A stretch of DNA of 64,000 nucleotides from CAXBES01 sp963974915 (GTDB taxonomy: Bacteria > Bacteroidota > Bacteroidia > Flavobacteriales > Flavobacteriaceae), in assembly GCA_963974915.1 (NCBI GenBank), contig CAXBES010000012.1, forward strand, positions 1-64,000, in the 5' to 3' direction. The position numbers and the translations under genes were made by a program. Shown here in pieces: positions 1 to 9,032 of this stretch; the first letter of the stretch is position 1; the number at the start of each line of letters is the position of its first letter. Under the pieces are notes generated by a model. That model was not told the DNA's origin and did not search any database. It worked only from the letters and a program-made list of their open reading frames with translations.

Positions 1-70
1 TTTTAGTTTTTCAGACTCTTGGATTTACATCGTAAATCCTTAGAGGTCGCTTATCCCGACAACGAAGCTC
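1..70. repeat. 70-bp direct repeat, copy 1
   Basis: Nearly identical (68 of 70 bases) to 131-200, 130 bp downstream. It contains a short hairpin (GGATTTAC / GTAAATCC, 21-39), and its right end forms another hairpin with TCCCGAC at 54-60 and GTCGGGA at 71-77. It may be one unit of a longer intergenic repeat that continues left of the window. It does not look like a tRNA, and I see no coding potential. Confidence 0.75.
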
Positions 71-104
71 GTCGGGATCTTAACGATGAGAAATAGAAAT
101 TATG

Positions 105-136
105 AGTGCCCTGCCGTAAGTGGGGCACTTTTTTAG
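105..136 (+). terminator. Intrinsic terminator, plus strand
   Basis: The stem AGTGCCC (105-111) pairs with GGGCACT (123-129) and is followed by a run of T. It would end a plus-strand transcript entering from left of the window. The T-run merges into the second repeat copy. Confidence 0.7.
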
Positions 137-200
137 TTTTTCAGACTCTTGGATTTACATCGTAAATCCTTAGAGGTCGCTTATCTCGACAGCGAAGCTC
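131..200. repeat. 70-bp direct repeat, copy 2
   Basis: This is the second copy of the 1-70 repeat, with two differences (positions 186 and 192). Its last bases overlap the stop codon (199-201) of the minus-strand CAP-domain gene, so the repeat has either inserted at or been recruited to the 3' end of that gene. The inverted-repeat hairpin beside copy 1 is lost here because the right arm is replaced by coding sequence. Confidence 0.75.
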
Positions 201-1104
201 AAAAAGCGGCACCGTTATTCTTATTCCCTGGGGGATCGTAATTACACACTAAAACATACTTGCCATTTGCGTTAATTCCGATACCACAACCCACTTTAGC
301 AGTAGCTCTCCAGACTACTTGAGTATAATGACCACAAATTTTTCCTTCGTAGCATTTTCTAGTAGCAGGATTAAAATTAGGTTTTTCATTGGTGCCCCAA
401 GCATTAATTATTCCTTGTCCGGGCGGCACGCCTTCTACCCATCCTCCTACAATATTTTCACCTGGGTATCCCGAGTGTAACAAAACGAAGTCACCGTCGT
501 TCTTCTTAATTAATTTGTCTGCCCATAGCTGCGCCTGAAACGCTAAATCTATAGACCACTGCAACGGTGGTACGCCTACTTCTGCACGTAATTGATTATG
601 TGCGTCCAATGCTTTTTGAGCATTGAGTAAATTGGCGTACGGAAGAACTGGTATAAGTGACTGATCTACAACTTCAGTTTCCCATAAAGCACTTTGCCAA
701 GCGTTTTCAATTTCGGTGCAACCCAAACCATTTTGAGTATTTAGGTAACGGTTGTTTTTCCAACGATTTTGAATTCTTATCCGATTCGTGCCTTCAACAT
801 TTTGAATTGCCCACATTGGGCTCCACCAGTGATGTTCAATGGCTGTACTTTGCGGTATTTCTGTTTCAATATTGAGAAAAGTACCGTCTGCGATATTACG
901 GATCCTAACGTGTCCCGACTCCATTGCTAAAAATTCCCAGAATGCTTCTTGTGTACCTTCACTCACTTCAGACAGGTATAAACGACCGTCGTTGTGCTGC
1001 AAATAGGTATTAGTGGCAGTATTTTTTATTCGGAATACATCTTGTGCCCTTAAGGAAGTACCGATAAAGATGACCATAGCGATACTCAGAATTATTTTTT
1101 TCAT
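199..1104 (-). CDS. Secreted CAP-domain (SCP/PR-1-like) protein with N-terminal beta-trefoil
   Basis: The 301-residue protein starts with a signal peptide (about 1-20, ending LRAQ). Residues about 23-146 form a ricin-type trefoil-like region with three Q-x-W-like repeats (AFWEF, SPMWAIQ, ALWETE) and may bind carbohydrate. Residues about 160-301 are a CAP domain with the conserved H210 and GEN (215-217), CAP1 signature GHYTQVVW (258-265) and CAP2-like CNYDPPGN (287-294). Paired cysteines (C251/C257, C273/C287) suggest an exported, oxidised protein. CAP proteins are secreted and functionally diverse, so the substrate cannot be named. No T9SS tail is seen; the gene stops inside a direct repeat. 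Confidence 0.85.
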   Translation of the reverse strand: MKKIILSIAMVIFIGTSLRAQDVFRIKNTATNTYLQHNDGRLYLSEVSEGTQEAFWEFLAMESGHVRIRNIADGTFLNIETEIPQSTAIEHHWWSPMWAIQNVEGTNRIRIQNRWKNNRYLNTQNGLGCTEIENAWQSALWETEVVDQSLIPVLPYANLLNAQKALDAHNQLRAEVGVPPLQWSIDLAFQAQLWADKLIKKNDGDFVLLHSGYPGENIVGGWVEGVPPGQGIINAWGTNEKPNFNPATRKCYEGKICGHYTQVVWRATAKVGCGIGINANGKYVLVCNYDPPGNKNNGAAF

Positions 1105-1232
1105 TTCAATTTAGATTTGTGAATTGATCGATATTCTGCCTTGGTCCCTTAATTTGACTTCCGGAAGAGGATCTGGTAATTCAAATTTACGCACAGGTTG
1201 CTTATTATCAACTAAGTACAAACACTTAATTT

Positions 1233-2414
1233 CTAACTTTTTAAGAATTGATATATGCTAACTTTATTATTCACCGATGCCGAAAGTAGATAGATTCCCG
1301 TTGGGAGCTCAGAAATATTCAAGTTGTCGCTAAAAGATAGGACCGAATGTTTAATCAATTCTTGGCCCATAAGGTTACGAATCACAACACTATCGATTAT
1401 CTCCGACGCTTCAAAATGCAGGTAATCATTGGCAGGATTAGGGAAAAAGGTAAAGTCGTAAAAGTTGTTATCATTGGTATTCAGTACATCGGCGTCATAA
1501 GAACCTGACCAGCCAAATTGGTCAACAATACCCGGTGTAATCGTGCCTAGAGATGTTGTTAAACCTGTCGTAGAATTCAATGAACGTAATTCCGAATCTC
1601 CAATTGTCGCATTAAATGCTGCCAACAATAATAAATCGGCATCTACATCATAACCGGCTCCCTGACCAAAATTCGCATCGAAACCGGCGGGCCCGACTAG
1701 TGTAGCCACTCCCGTGGTTTTATCCATTTCATATACATTATCGTCATCTATATCCAGTGTGAATAAATTATCGGCACTGTCTCGAACAAGATTTATCGGC
1801 ACGACCAGTCCGTTATTTCCCCCAATAGGAGTTGCTGCTGGCATACCAGGACCGGGATTTAGCATAAACAAATGACTACTATCCATTCCATTTGTGGAGA
1901 TAATCATAATATCGCCGTTACTTAATTGTTCTGCTCCGGTCACTGATTCTCCCGAGGGGATATTCATTATAACTCCCAGGGTGTTATAGTTGTTATTTTC
2001 TACACCCCTTATGTAAATTGTGTTATTATTGTCGATCACATAGACATTGTTTGTGGCATCAAAACGGGCTACTCCGGCACCTTCAAATGTGCTAATGGGA
2101 GACGGGCCATGATTATCTATAGTTAATTCTTCGGCATCAATACTTGTAACGATAACAGGAGTATTCCCCTTGGTGCTCGAAATACGGCGGTTTAGCAGCA
2201 GATCTGAGTTTTGAGTAGTGGCAGTTTTATTTACTTCTGAAAAATGAGCCTGTAGCATGAGTAATTCTTCCGAAGAAAATACATCATTAATACTTCCCAT
2301 ATGATTTTGTGATAATCTATTTAGTAGCTCCTGTAAATTAATTTCATTTTGTGCCAAACTTTTAGTTATGAATACACAGAAACAAAAAAGCAGTATATAA
2401 GTTGATCTTTTCAT
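1233..2414 (-). CDS. T9SS-sorted secreted protein, beta-propeller-like
   Basis: The 393-residue protein has a signal peptide (about 1-21) and a C-terminal type A T9SS sorting domain (about 318-393: FFPNPANDYL, then GIYLLSASVNN and a basic/polar end). The middle has repeated strands of the form DxDN.Y..D..TG.. resembling propeller blades of proteins that report measured or stored values. No catalytic motif is recognised. It probably crosses the outer membrane by the type IX system and is released or anchored at the surface. A near-match to the -7 box (TATCTTTC on the minus strand) lies about 40 bp upstream. Confidence 0.75.
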   Translation of the reverse strand: MKRSTYILLFCFCVFITKSLAQNEINLQELLNRLSQNHMGSINDVFSSEELLMLQAHFSEVNKTATTQNSDLLLNRRISSTKGNTPVIVTSIDAEELTIDNHGPSPISTFEGAGVARFDATNNVYVIDNNNTIYIRGVENNNYNTLGVIMNIPSGESVTGAEQLSNGDIMIISTNGMDSSHLFMLNPGPGMPAATPIGGNNGLVVPINLVRDSADNLFTLDIDDDNVYEMDKTTGVATLVGPAGFDANFGQGAGYDVDADLLLLAAFNATIGDSELRSLNSTTGLTTSLGTITPGIVDQFGWSGSYDADVLNTNDNNFYDFTFFPNPANDYLHFEASEIIDSVVIRNLMGQELIKHSVLSFSDNLNISELPTGIYLLSASVNNKVSIYQFLKS

Positions 2415-2539
2415 GATAAATAATTTAATTAGTTAGTTATCAGAAAGATACGAAAAAAATAACTTGAAGCGATTTAATACAAAATCGCAGCTAAGATTAA
2501 TGTACTATTAACGTGATATTTCAGAAAAAAAATTACTAG

Positions 2540-4201
2540 TTATTCGACTATGATTTTGATAGTAGAGAAGCTCTCTCTGTCTGAAATATTTAGAAGATAC
2601 ATTCCCGATCTCAAGTCGTGATGTAAAGTGATTTCATTAGAAGGATCATCAAAATTCTTCTGCATCACTTGCTGTCCGGCTATATTAACTACTGTTAAAT
2701 TAACTCCGGAATAGTTAAATGACGGATTCAACTTCAGTTTTATTTCTTCAGCCACCGGATTTATTACTAAGTGGTATTTTTCAGAAGAACTAATTGAATT
2801 TACATCAAGAACAGGGTTTCTTATTTCGTCTAAAGCAAACTGTGCGCTGGCTTGTGTTACTGTAACATGGGGTTCATTAACGGAAGGAATATAGGTATTG
2901 ACAAAAGCAGAATTGTGCGTTCCGCCAATATCCGGAACTGCAAACCAATCGTCTTCATTTGTGATGGCTAAAGCACTTATCAAGGGAATAAAGGAGTATT
3001 CATCCTGGTCTAAAGCTGCAATAAATGCTACAATTACCGGATTAGAGCTTCCGCCACCACCAAGTGCCGCAGAAATATTTCCGGTGCCTCCGGGTGAACT
3101 ATCAACGCCGTCTGTGAAAGCAAAAGATTGTGCATCGGCTTCAAATGAATCTAACGGGATAATTGATATAAAACTTTGAAAATCGGTTACATTTATCGTT
3201 GTATTTGCTGTAGGAGTAAAATGTAGATTAATATCGGCGTTAACCCCCGATCCAAGATCCAGATTAGTGTCTATTATTTGCATTCCGGCAGTTCCGGTGG
3301 TAAGACCTTGCGAACTTCCGTTCACCATTGCTATGTTTCTAACTTGTTGCGGAAACCCAAGCGCATCTAATTCGTTTTGAAAAGCATCTCTAAAATTTGG
3401 TGCGCCCACAGGTAAAAGCTTAGTTGGGTCTTGCTCATAGGTGGAACCGTTTAGTAGATGTCCACTAAGATGGTCGTATAACATCTCCTTGGCTGCAGGT
3501 GAATTTAGTAGCTGATCTACCACCGTTTGCGAAGTGGGATCACCCAACACTTCTGCCAAATAGTTAATTAAGTACTGTAAACTCACCGGAATATTAGCGC
3601 CACGATGTGGAGCGTCAAACGATATATACAATCGTGTTTCGGCATCCATACTATTTTGTTCCATAAAGGCAAGCGCATATCGCGCAATTAATCCTCCCAT
3701 ACTCGGTCCAAGAATGACAAGCTCTTCATCTCCAACTTTTTCTGCGTTTAAAAAATTGATCATTTCAATGGTCACCATCGCATTTCTTTGAATGTAATCT
3801 GAACCTCCATCAATGAACTTACCGTTTGTGGTGTATTGCGGTGCATTTAAAATAACAATATCAAAACCTTCATCACGAAGTATGTCTGCCATATTCTGAC
3901 CTCCAAAGTTTAAACTATTATAGAGACCTGTAATGTCTCTTCCGTCACCGGGGTCAAATCCGTCAAGGATGATTATTGGTTTATCAAGAACACCGTCTAT
4001 ATTATCAACGAAAATTTCGTATTCCCCTTCCCCAAAATAAGCCTGTGTTTCATCATATCCCTGATAATCAATAGAAGCAACGATAGGTGTAACAACACTT
4101 CTGTTGTTTATTGGGTTTTGTAAGCTTTCTCCTAAAAATGGGGTTTGCGCAATTGCGGATATGGAGAGAATGAATGATAGTGTCGCGTAGATTAATTTCA
4201 T
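2540..4201 (-). CDS. T9SS-sorted alpha/beta-hydrolase (lipase/esterase-like)
   Basis: The 553-residue protein has a signal peptide (about 1-18). The hydrolase fold shows PIIILDGFDPG near 75-85 as oxyanion-hole strand and the nucleophile elbow GPSMGG (Ser167) followed by LIARYAL, a pattern seen in PGAP1-like and triacylglycerol lipases. A DAPHRG motif follows, as in lipases. The C-terminal ~75 residues are a T9SS sorting domain (NPVAEEIKLKL ... GMYLLNIS). The likely role is hydrolysis of an extracellular ester or lipid, but the substrate is unknown. It lies in the same direction as the neighbouring T9SS gene, 125 bp away, and may be transcribed separately. Confidence 0.8.
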   Translation of the reverse strand: MKLIYATLSFILSISAIAQTPFLGESLQNPINNRSVVTPIVASIDYQGYDETQAYFGEGEYEIFVDNIDGVLDKPIIILDGFDPGDGRDITGLYNSLNFGGQNMADILRDEGFDIVILNAPQYTTNGKFIDGGSDYIQRNAMVTIEMINFLNAEKVGDEELVILGPSMGGLIARYALAFMEQNSMDAETRLYISFDAPHRGANIPVSLQYLINYLAEVLGDPTSQTVVDQLLNSPAAKEMLYDHLSGHLLNGSTYEQDPTKLLPVGAPNFRDAFQNELDALGFPQQVRNIAMVNGSSQGLTTGTAGMQIIDTNLDLGSGVNADINLHFTPTANTTINVTDFQSFISIIPLDSFEADAQSFAFTDGVDSSPGGTGNISAALGGGGSSNPVIVAFIAALDQDEYSFIPLISALAITNEDDWFAVPDIGGTHNSAFVNTYIPSVNEPHVTVTQASAQFALDEIRNPVLDVNSISSSEKYHLVINPVAEEIKLKLNPSFNYSGVNLTVVNIAGQQVMQKNFDDPSNEITLHHDLRSGMYLLNISDRESFSTIKIIVE

Positions 4202-4474
4202 AATATTTGGTTTCTTAAAAGGTGTAATGTACTAATTAATGGTACTAATATCAAAAATCAACTTGAAGATGTGTTTATAAAACGTTTTTTAATGATGGCT
4301 TCTATCGCTTATATATTCGGTCATATTCCAAATGTTTAACATAAGCATAATTATTCTTTATTAAATAATGGCTTAAAAAACTGGATATTAAAGAGTTATA
4401 TCGTATTTTTAGATATGGCAGCATCATGGCCTTTCGAACCATCCTAAACCAGTATTAATTTAAAATTTCAAATT

Positions 4475-5755
4475 ATGAGATCTAATTTAAATTACAAGTT
4501 CTTAGGGGTATCATTAATAGTTTTATTTTTCTTTATCCCTTCGGAAATGTACGCACAAGACATGGAAGAGTATGTCACTTACAGGGGGGAAGTAGTAAAT
4601 TTGGTAACTAACGACGCACTGGAATCGGTAACCATTATGGTTCAGAATTCCAATATAAGTACAATAACTAATTCGGAAGGAGACTTTGTTCTAAAGATAC
4701 CTTCAGAGTATTTAAACAGTTCCGTTTTAATTAGTCATTTAGGTTATAGGTCTAAGGAGATCAGGATCGAAGATCTTTCCGAAGAAAACAACAAGATCGA
4801 GCTTACAACCAAGATTACAGATCTTTCGGCAATAAGCTTGTTAAGCTATACAGATCCCGAAGCTCTGGTTCGTGCCGTATTCGATAGAAAAAAGGCAAAC
4901 AACCCTAGTGAACCTACTGTAATGACAGCCTTCTATAGGGAGACCATTAAAAGAAGAAACAGAAATGTTTCATTAACCGAGGCAGTGGTAAACTTATATA
5001 AGCAGCCATACACCAATAAATCTAAAGATATCGTCGCACTCAATAAAGCAAGAAAAAGTACAGACTACAGAAGATTGGATACTGTAACTGTAAAGCTTCA
5101 GGGCGGACCGTATTCTACACTTTATCTGGATATCATGAAATATCCAGAATATATCTTTACTCCTGCGAGTATAGGAGATTATAAGTTTAATTTTATCGCG
5201 CCTTCAGCCATAAACGGGCGTCCGGTGTATGTGGTGAATTTCACTCAACTAGAAACTATTTTAGAGCCACTTTACAAAGGGACTTTATACATAGACGCAG
5301 AAACCTTAGCGCTTACAAATGCGTATTACAGTTTGAATTTGAGCAAAACCCGTGACATTGAAAACATCTTTGTCAAAAAGAAACCACGTGATGTCACGGT
5401 AACTCCCACAGTCGCTTCCTACAGGGTTGACTATAGCGAGAAGGATAACAAGTGGCAATATAATTACGGAAGTGTAGAGTTAAGTTTTAAAGTTGCGAAA
5501 AGAGGCAAACTCTTTAATCAGGTGTATACCCTATCGGCAGAAATGGCGGTTACAGATTGGCAACAGAATACTACCGGCTTTATGGGGCAACCGGAAAACA
5601 GATTAAAGCCTACTGTGGTGATGGTCGATGCGGTTTCGGGATTTACAGACCCGGATTTTTGGGGACCGTATAATTTAATTGAACCTGAAAAATCTATTGA
5701 ATCTGCTATTAACAAGATAAAGCGTAAACTAAATAGGGAAAAGGATAAAGTATAA
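4475..5755 (+). CDS. Carboxypeptidase-regulatory-like domain protein
   Basis: The 426-residue exported protein has a signal peptide (about 1-27, SEMYAQD). Residues about 33-110 match the CarbopepD_reg-like beta-sandwich common at the N terminus of Bacteroidota outer-membrane proteins (YRGEVVNLVTNDALESV ... SEGDFVLKIP ... HLGY). The rest (about 120-426) is a beta-rich region of the kind annotated as DUF5686-like or hypothetical, without TonB box or plug, so it is not a full TonB receptor. It is a single gene followed immediately by a strong bidirectional terminator. Function unknown; a surface or periplasmic structural role is the best guess. Confidence 0.7.
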   Translation: MRSNLNYKFLGVSLIVLFFFIPSEMYAQDMEEYVTYRGEVVNLVTNDALESVTIMVQNSNISTITNSEGDFVLKIPSEYLNSSVLISHLGYRSKEIRIEDLSEENNKIELTTKITDLSAISLLSYTDPEALVRAVFDRKKANNPSEPTVMTAFYRETIKRRNRNVSLTEAVVNLYKQPYTNKSKDIVALNKARKSTDYRRLDTVTVKLQGGPYSTLYLDIMKYPEYIFTPASIGDYKFNFIAPSAINGRPVYVVNFTQLETILEPLYKGTLYIDAETLALTNAYYSLNLSKTRDIENIFVKKKPRDVTVTPTVASYRVDYSEKDNKWQYNYGSVELSFKVAKRGKLFNQVYTLSAEMAVTDWQQNTTGFMGQPENRLKPTVVMVDAVSGFTDPDFWGPYNLIEPEKSIESAINKIKRKLNREKDKV

Positions 5756-5781
5756 GGTAGTTCATATTTGGTTTATAAAAA

Positions 5782-5813
5782 AAAGCCTCTGTTTAAATAT
5801 CAGAGGCTTTTTT
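5782..5813. terminator. Bidirectional intrinsic terminator
   Basis: AAAGCCTCTG (5782-5791) and CAGAGGCTTT (5801-5810) form a perfect 10-bp stem with A-rich and T-rich flanks, so it can serve both the plus-strand gene ending at 5755 and the minus-strand gene ending at 5828. Confidence 0.9.
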
Positions 5814-5827
5814 CATGTATTAAGTAT

Positions 5828-7240
5828 TTAGAGTTTGATTACTTTTTTAGTGAAATTTCCTTTATTGGTTTCTGCGGAAAGATAATAAACACCAGATGCC
5901 AGCTCTTCTAAATTGATATTTACATATTCTGAATGTTCCGAATTGTCAAGAAACACTATCTTCCCCTGCATGTCGATAATTTGCATTGATTGAAGATGAG
6001 TGTCAGCGGGAACTTGGACGGTTATTTTATGAGTTGTTGGATTGGGAAAAACTGCTACTCCTGAAAGGAAATTTTCCAGATTAGCGAGAATTACTCCTTC
6101 CGTTTTAAACCATGAGAACGCATCACTAATATTGGCAGCCGTAATAATGTCGTCCACTTGATCTCCATCTACATCTGCAGCGGTAATTGCAAAAGCACCG
6201 TTTGCATACGTGACGTCATCACTAATTAGGGCCAAAGTAAAATTTCCGTTTCCGTCATTTTCATACCATGTAAACGCGTCTCCGGTGATTGCCGCACCTA
6301 GAATATCCATATCCCCGTCTTGTTCAAGGTCCACGATGGCCACACCTCTCGGACCAACGGTAAAGGGTGATGTATTATCGATAATATTAGTTGTGAAGTT
6401 TTCATCCCCATCGTTTTCGTACCATAAAAATTGATTCGCGCTATTACTCGCAGCTGCGATATCGAGATCCCCATCATTGTCAAAATCGGCTATTTGAATC
6501 CCCGTGGCTCCGTCGGCATTTACCGAGCTATCAATTGGATGTGGTGTAAAAGACCCTTGACCATCTCCTTCAAACCAGGAAAAAGTATCTCCGCTAAAGG
6601 CAGCTACAACTATATCCATAAAACCATCCTCATTTAAGTCAGCTGCCTTCACCACACGTACACCATCGGTAAGGTTGGCATTTGCACTAAGATTAGTTAA
6701 TAGCGTAAAGTTTTCATTTCCATCATTATTAAAGACTGCAAGAGCATCTCCTGCATTTGCTCCCCCAACAATATCCATGGTTCCGTCATTATTAAAATCT
6801 GCAGCATCTATTGCATATGCTTCGTTCGCCAAGGCAGAACTATCAATAATATGCGGGGTAAACAAGCCGGTACCATCATTTTCGAACCAAAGGTAAACAT
6901 CTGCTGTTGAGGCAGTTGCTAAAACATCCATGTCACCATCCTCATCCAGATCGAATGAGGTAACAAATCTAGCACCATCAGAGAAGGTGGGTGAGTTGTC
7001 TATCGTTTCTTGTGTAAAATTCCCCGATCCATCATTTCTGTATAACGAAAATATATCACTCTGAAAAGCGGCGCCTACGATATCGATATCGCCATCATTG
7101 TCGAAATCGGCAGCGGTCACACTATTTGCCGCATTAGATGTGGCTTGATCGTTATCAATAAGGTTTGGTGAGAAAGAGATCTGACTTATGCCTGTAGTCG
7201 CAAACAGGAAAAGGAACAAGTAAAGTAGTTGTGTTTTCAT
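5828..7240 (-). CDS. FG-GAP/VCBS repeat protein with T9SS sorting domain
   Basis: The 470-residue protein has a signal peptide (about 1-19). It carries seven or so repeats of about 50 residues built around DFDNDGDIDIVGA-like calcium-binding loops and WFENDGxGxFT strands, typical of FG-GAP/VCBS seven-bladed propellers. The C-terminal ~75 residues are a T9SS sorting domain (VFPNPTTHKI ... GVYYLSAET). The blades suggest a calcium-stabilised surface or secreted adhesin-like protein; the ligand is unknown. The repetitiveness is visible in DNA, so read-mapping or assembly errors here would be easy to miss. It is flanked by the terminator at 5782-5813. Confidence 0.9.
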   Translation of the reverse strand: MKTQLLYLFLFLFATTGISQISFSPNLIDNDQATSNAANSVTAADFDNDGDIDIVGAAFQSDIFSLYRNDGSGNFTQETIDNSPTFSDGARFVTSFDLDEDGDMDVLATASTADVYLWFENDGTGLFTPHIIDSSALANEAYAIDAADFNNDGTMDIVGGANAGDALAVFNNDGNENFTLLTNLSANANLTDGVRVVKAADLNEDGFMDIVVAAFSGDTFSWFEGDGQGSFTPHPIDSSVNADGATGIQIADFDNDGDLDIAAASNSANQFLWYENDGDENFTTNIIDNTSPFTVGPRGVAIVDLEQDGDMDILGAAITGDAFTWYENDGNGNFTLALISDDVTYANGAFAITAADVDGDQVDDIITAANISDAFSWFKTEGVILANLENFLSGVAVFPNPTTHKITVQVPADTHLQSMQIIDMQGKIVFLDNSEHSEYVNINLEELASGVYYLSAETNKGNFTKKVIKL

Positions 7241-7540
7241 AATTTAGAATAATTGATTTCTATAAAGTTACAGAATTATTTTACATCTATCATTTAATTT
7301 AAAACGTGATGAGGGGTAACAATAAATAAGTTAGGTGTATATAGTGGTATAGAATGAAGAATGAAACATAAAGTAAATTTCGAATTTGAAATCACTAAAA
7401 AGAAACATTTATAATTCTGTAATACAAGTTCATAACAATTGTGGTTAATAGTTAGATTAAATTGAAAAAGGCGGCTCCATTTGGAGCCGCCTTTTTCAAT
7501 TTAATCAATTAATCAATTCAATTATTTATAAAGTAATAAT
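7241..7540. other. Intergenic region with one terminator
   Basis: These 300 bp between two minus-strand genes are very AT-rich. Apart from the perfect 18-bp terminator hairpin near the left-strand gene end and the near -7 box TAACTTTA (minus strand, about 25 bp before the start at 7240) I see no gene, RNA or repeat. Confidence 0.6.
7461..7500 (-). terminator. Strong 18-bp hairpin terminator of the LRR gene
   Basis: A perfect inverted repeat pairs 7461-7478 with 7483-7500 around a 4-base loop, with GGCGGCTCC at the apex and T/A-rich feet on both sides. It lies 40 bp past the stop of the minus-strand LRR gene (7541) and probably ends that transcript. The symmetry would let it work on either strand. 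Confidence 0.85.
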
Positions 7541-8248
7541 TTAATTTTCATCCTCACTTGTTTCAATAGCGATTACCGTTTTCGCACTTGGCGTTAGGCT
7601 ATTGCTAAATTCGAGGTTGGCATCGTCTAGAAATAATAAGAGAGACGAAAATGCCTGTGTAGTGATAAGTTCGTTTTCTGCAACGACTAATTTCTTTAAA
7701 TTTTTTGATTGAGCAAGTCCCATGGGTAGTGTCCCCGTCAGGTTATTATCGAAAACATTAAGTAGTTCCAATTCGGTCAAATTACTGATTTCAACCGGTA
7801 CTTCTCCGCTTAAAATGTTACTACTTAAATGAATCTTTTTTAGAGACTCCATATTTCCAATAGTGGAAGGGATAGATCCCGTTAGACTGTTTCCATTAAA
7901 AACTAATATTTCAAGGTTTTTAAGGTTACCAATGCTATTTGGTATTTCACCGGATAGTTTATTAAACGGTAATTCTAATATTTTAAGATTCTCCAGAGAG
8001 CCAATGGAGTTTGGAAGTGATCCTTCTACATTGTTAAATAACATGCTAATTGCAGTTACTTTGTTTTCTTTCACGGTAATTCCGTGCCATTGATCTACGG
8101 GTGTATTTAAATCCCAGGTATTCACCCAGTTTTCACCATTAGTAGCTAAATAAAAGTCGATAAGTGCTTGTTTTTCTTTGGCACTTACTTGCGCAAATAA
8201 AACAGATGAAAGTAATAAAAGTCCGAAGGTTAGTAGTTGTTTTTTCAT
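7541..8248 (-). CDS. Secreted plant-type leucine-rich-repeat protein
   Basis: The 235-residue protein has a signal peptide (about 1-20, VLFAQ), a cap region resembling the plant LRR N-terminal domain (KEKQALIDFYLATNGENWVN ... W, about 24-55), then five to six LRRs of 24 residues with the plant consensus LxxLxxLxLxxNxLSGxIPxxIGxL. The C-terminal 40 residues lack a clear T9SS domain. Such proteins in marine Bacteroidota are exported and probably bind proteins or glycans; no enzymatic role is suggested. It is a single-gene unit closed by its own strong terminator. Confidence 0.8.
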   Translation of the reverse strand: MKKQLLTFGLLLLSSVLFAQVSAKEKQALIDFYLATNGENWVNTWDLNTPVDQWHGITVKENKVTAISMLFNNVEGSLPNSIGSLENLKILELPFNKLSGEIPNSIGNLKNLEILVFNGNSLTGSIPSTIGNMESLKKIHLSSNILSGEVPVEISNLTELELLNVFDNNLTGTLPMGLAQSKNLKKLVVAENELITTQAFSSLLLFLDDANLEFSNSLTPSAKTVIAIETSEDEN

Positions 8249-8341
8249 ATTAGGGGCTAAGTTTTTTCCTACATTACACTGTAAATTAAAAACTTATCAA
8301 GCTATTATGCAAATATATTCGATGAAATGCACAAAAATGTA

Positions 8342-8989
8342 CTACTTTTCCTTCGATGTTTTTTCTATAAATTGAGTATTAACTTCATGAATGCCATTGA
8401 AAACTTCTATTTGCAATCTATCCCCAAAGAGATTTGTTCCCTTTAATGATTCTTCAGTTTTACGTGCCTCTGTGATATATTGGTCTTTATCGCCATAAAT
8501 ATAGGTGACCTTGCTGGTCGATTTCAAATATGAAAAATCTTCCGGAAGCAACTCATTTGGTATGCCTCCCGAATGTAATATTAAATGATTACACTGGATC
8601 TGTCTGCTTGCCAACCACCTTGTAGCTATTGAAACTCCTTGAGAATATCCCATCACAATAAAGTTTGGCATTGGGGAGGTACATTCGGTTTTAAATACTT
8701 CGTCTATATAGTTTAAAACATTTTTTGTTTCTAAAATAGTATTTTCCCGGGTTAACCAGGATGCTCCAACATGCTTAAAGTTTTTTCCTTGATAATATTT
8801 AGAAGGGGCCTGAGGGACAATTATAAAGTTTTCATCAATGTTCAGACCCGCGAAATACTTGGTAAAATACTTGCTTAGATATCCCATACCATGAAAAACC
8901 AACCAGATATTTTTGGTTTTTTCGGTAAAAGAATTTAGGGTAGAATAGGTATTAACTGTAGTGTAAGAAACTTGTTTTTCAACAACCAT
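8342..8989 (-). CDS. Alpha/beta-hydrolase (phospholipase/carboxylesterase-like)
   Basis: A cytoplasmic-looking serine hydrolase of about 215 residues. The nucleophile elbow is GYSQG, a DKDQYI segment supplies a plausible acid and HEVN near the end the catalytic His. An HGMGY motif forms the oxyanion-hole strand. The open frame extends upstream to 9118, but I start at the Met at 8989 because the longer form would overlap the divergent gene at 9033 and pass through the -7 box TACTTTTG at 9015-9022, which lies about 25 bp before 8989. Substrate unknown; small carboxylesters or lysophospholipids are family norms. Confidence 0.8.
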   Translation of the reverse strand: MVVEKQVSYTTVNTYSTLNSFTEKTKNIWLVFHGMGYLSKYFTKYFAGLNIDENFIIVPQAPSKYYQGKNFKHVGASWLTRENTILETKNVLNYIDEVFKTECTSPMPNFIVMGYSQGVSIATRWLASRQIQCNHLILHSGGIPNELLPEDFSYLKSTSKVTYIYGDKDQYITEARKTEESLKGTNLFGDRLQIEVFNGIHEVNTQFIEKTSKEK

Positions 8990-9014
8990 AATATGTGCCG
9001 GTTTTGTATTTTTA

Positions 9015-9022
9015 CAAAAGTA
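9015..9022 (-). promoter_or_regulatory. -7 box TACTTTTG for the hydrolase gene
   Basis: Matches the Bacteroidota consensus TAnnTTTG on the minus strand, about 25 bp before the start at 8989. No TTG at the expected -33 distance was found. It supports the short start of the hydrolase gene. Confidence 0.5.
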
Positions 9023-9032
9023 AATCAATATA

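Noticed and set aside
1..200. A tRNA or CRISPR repeat at the left edge
   Set aside because: The 70-bp unit has no cloverleaf, and two long copies without short equal spacers do not make a CRISPR array.
6210..6896. Plus-strand frames opposite the FG-GAP repeat gene
   Set aside because: They are periodic shadows of the repeat-rich gene on the other strand with no coding signal of their own.
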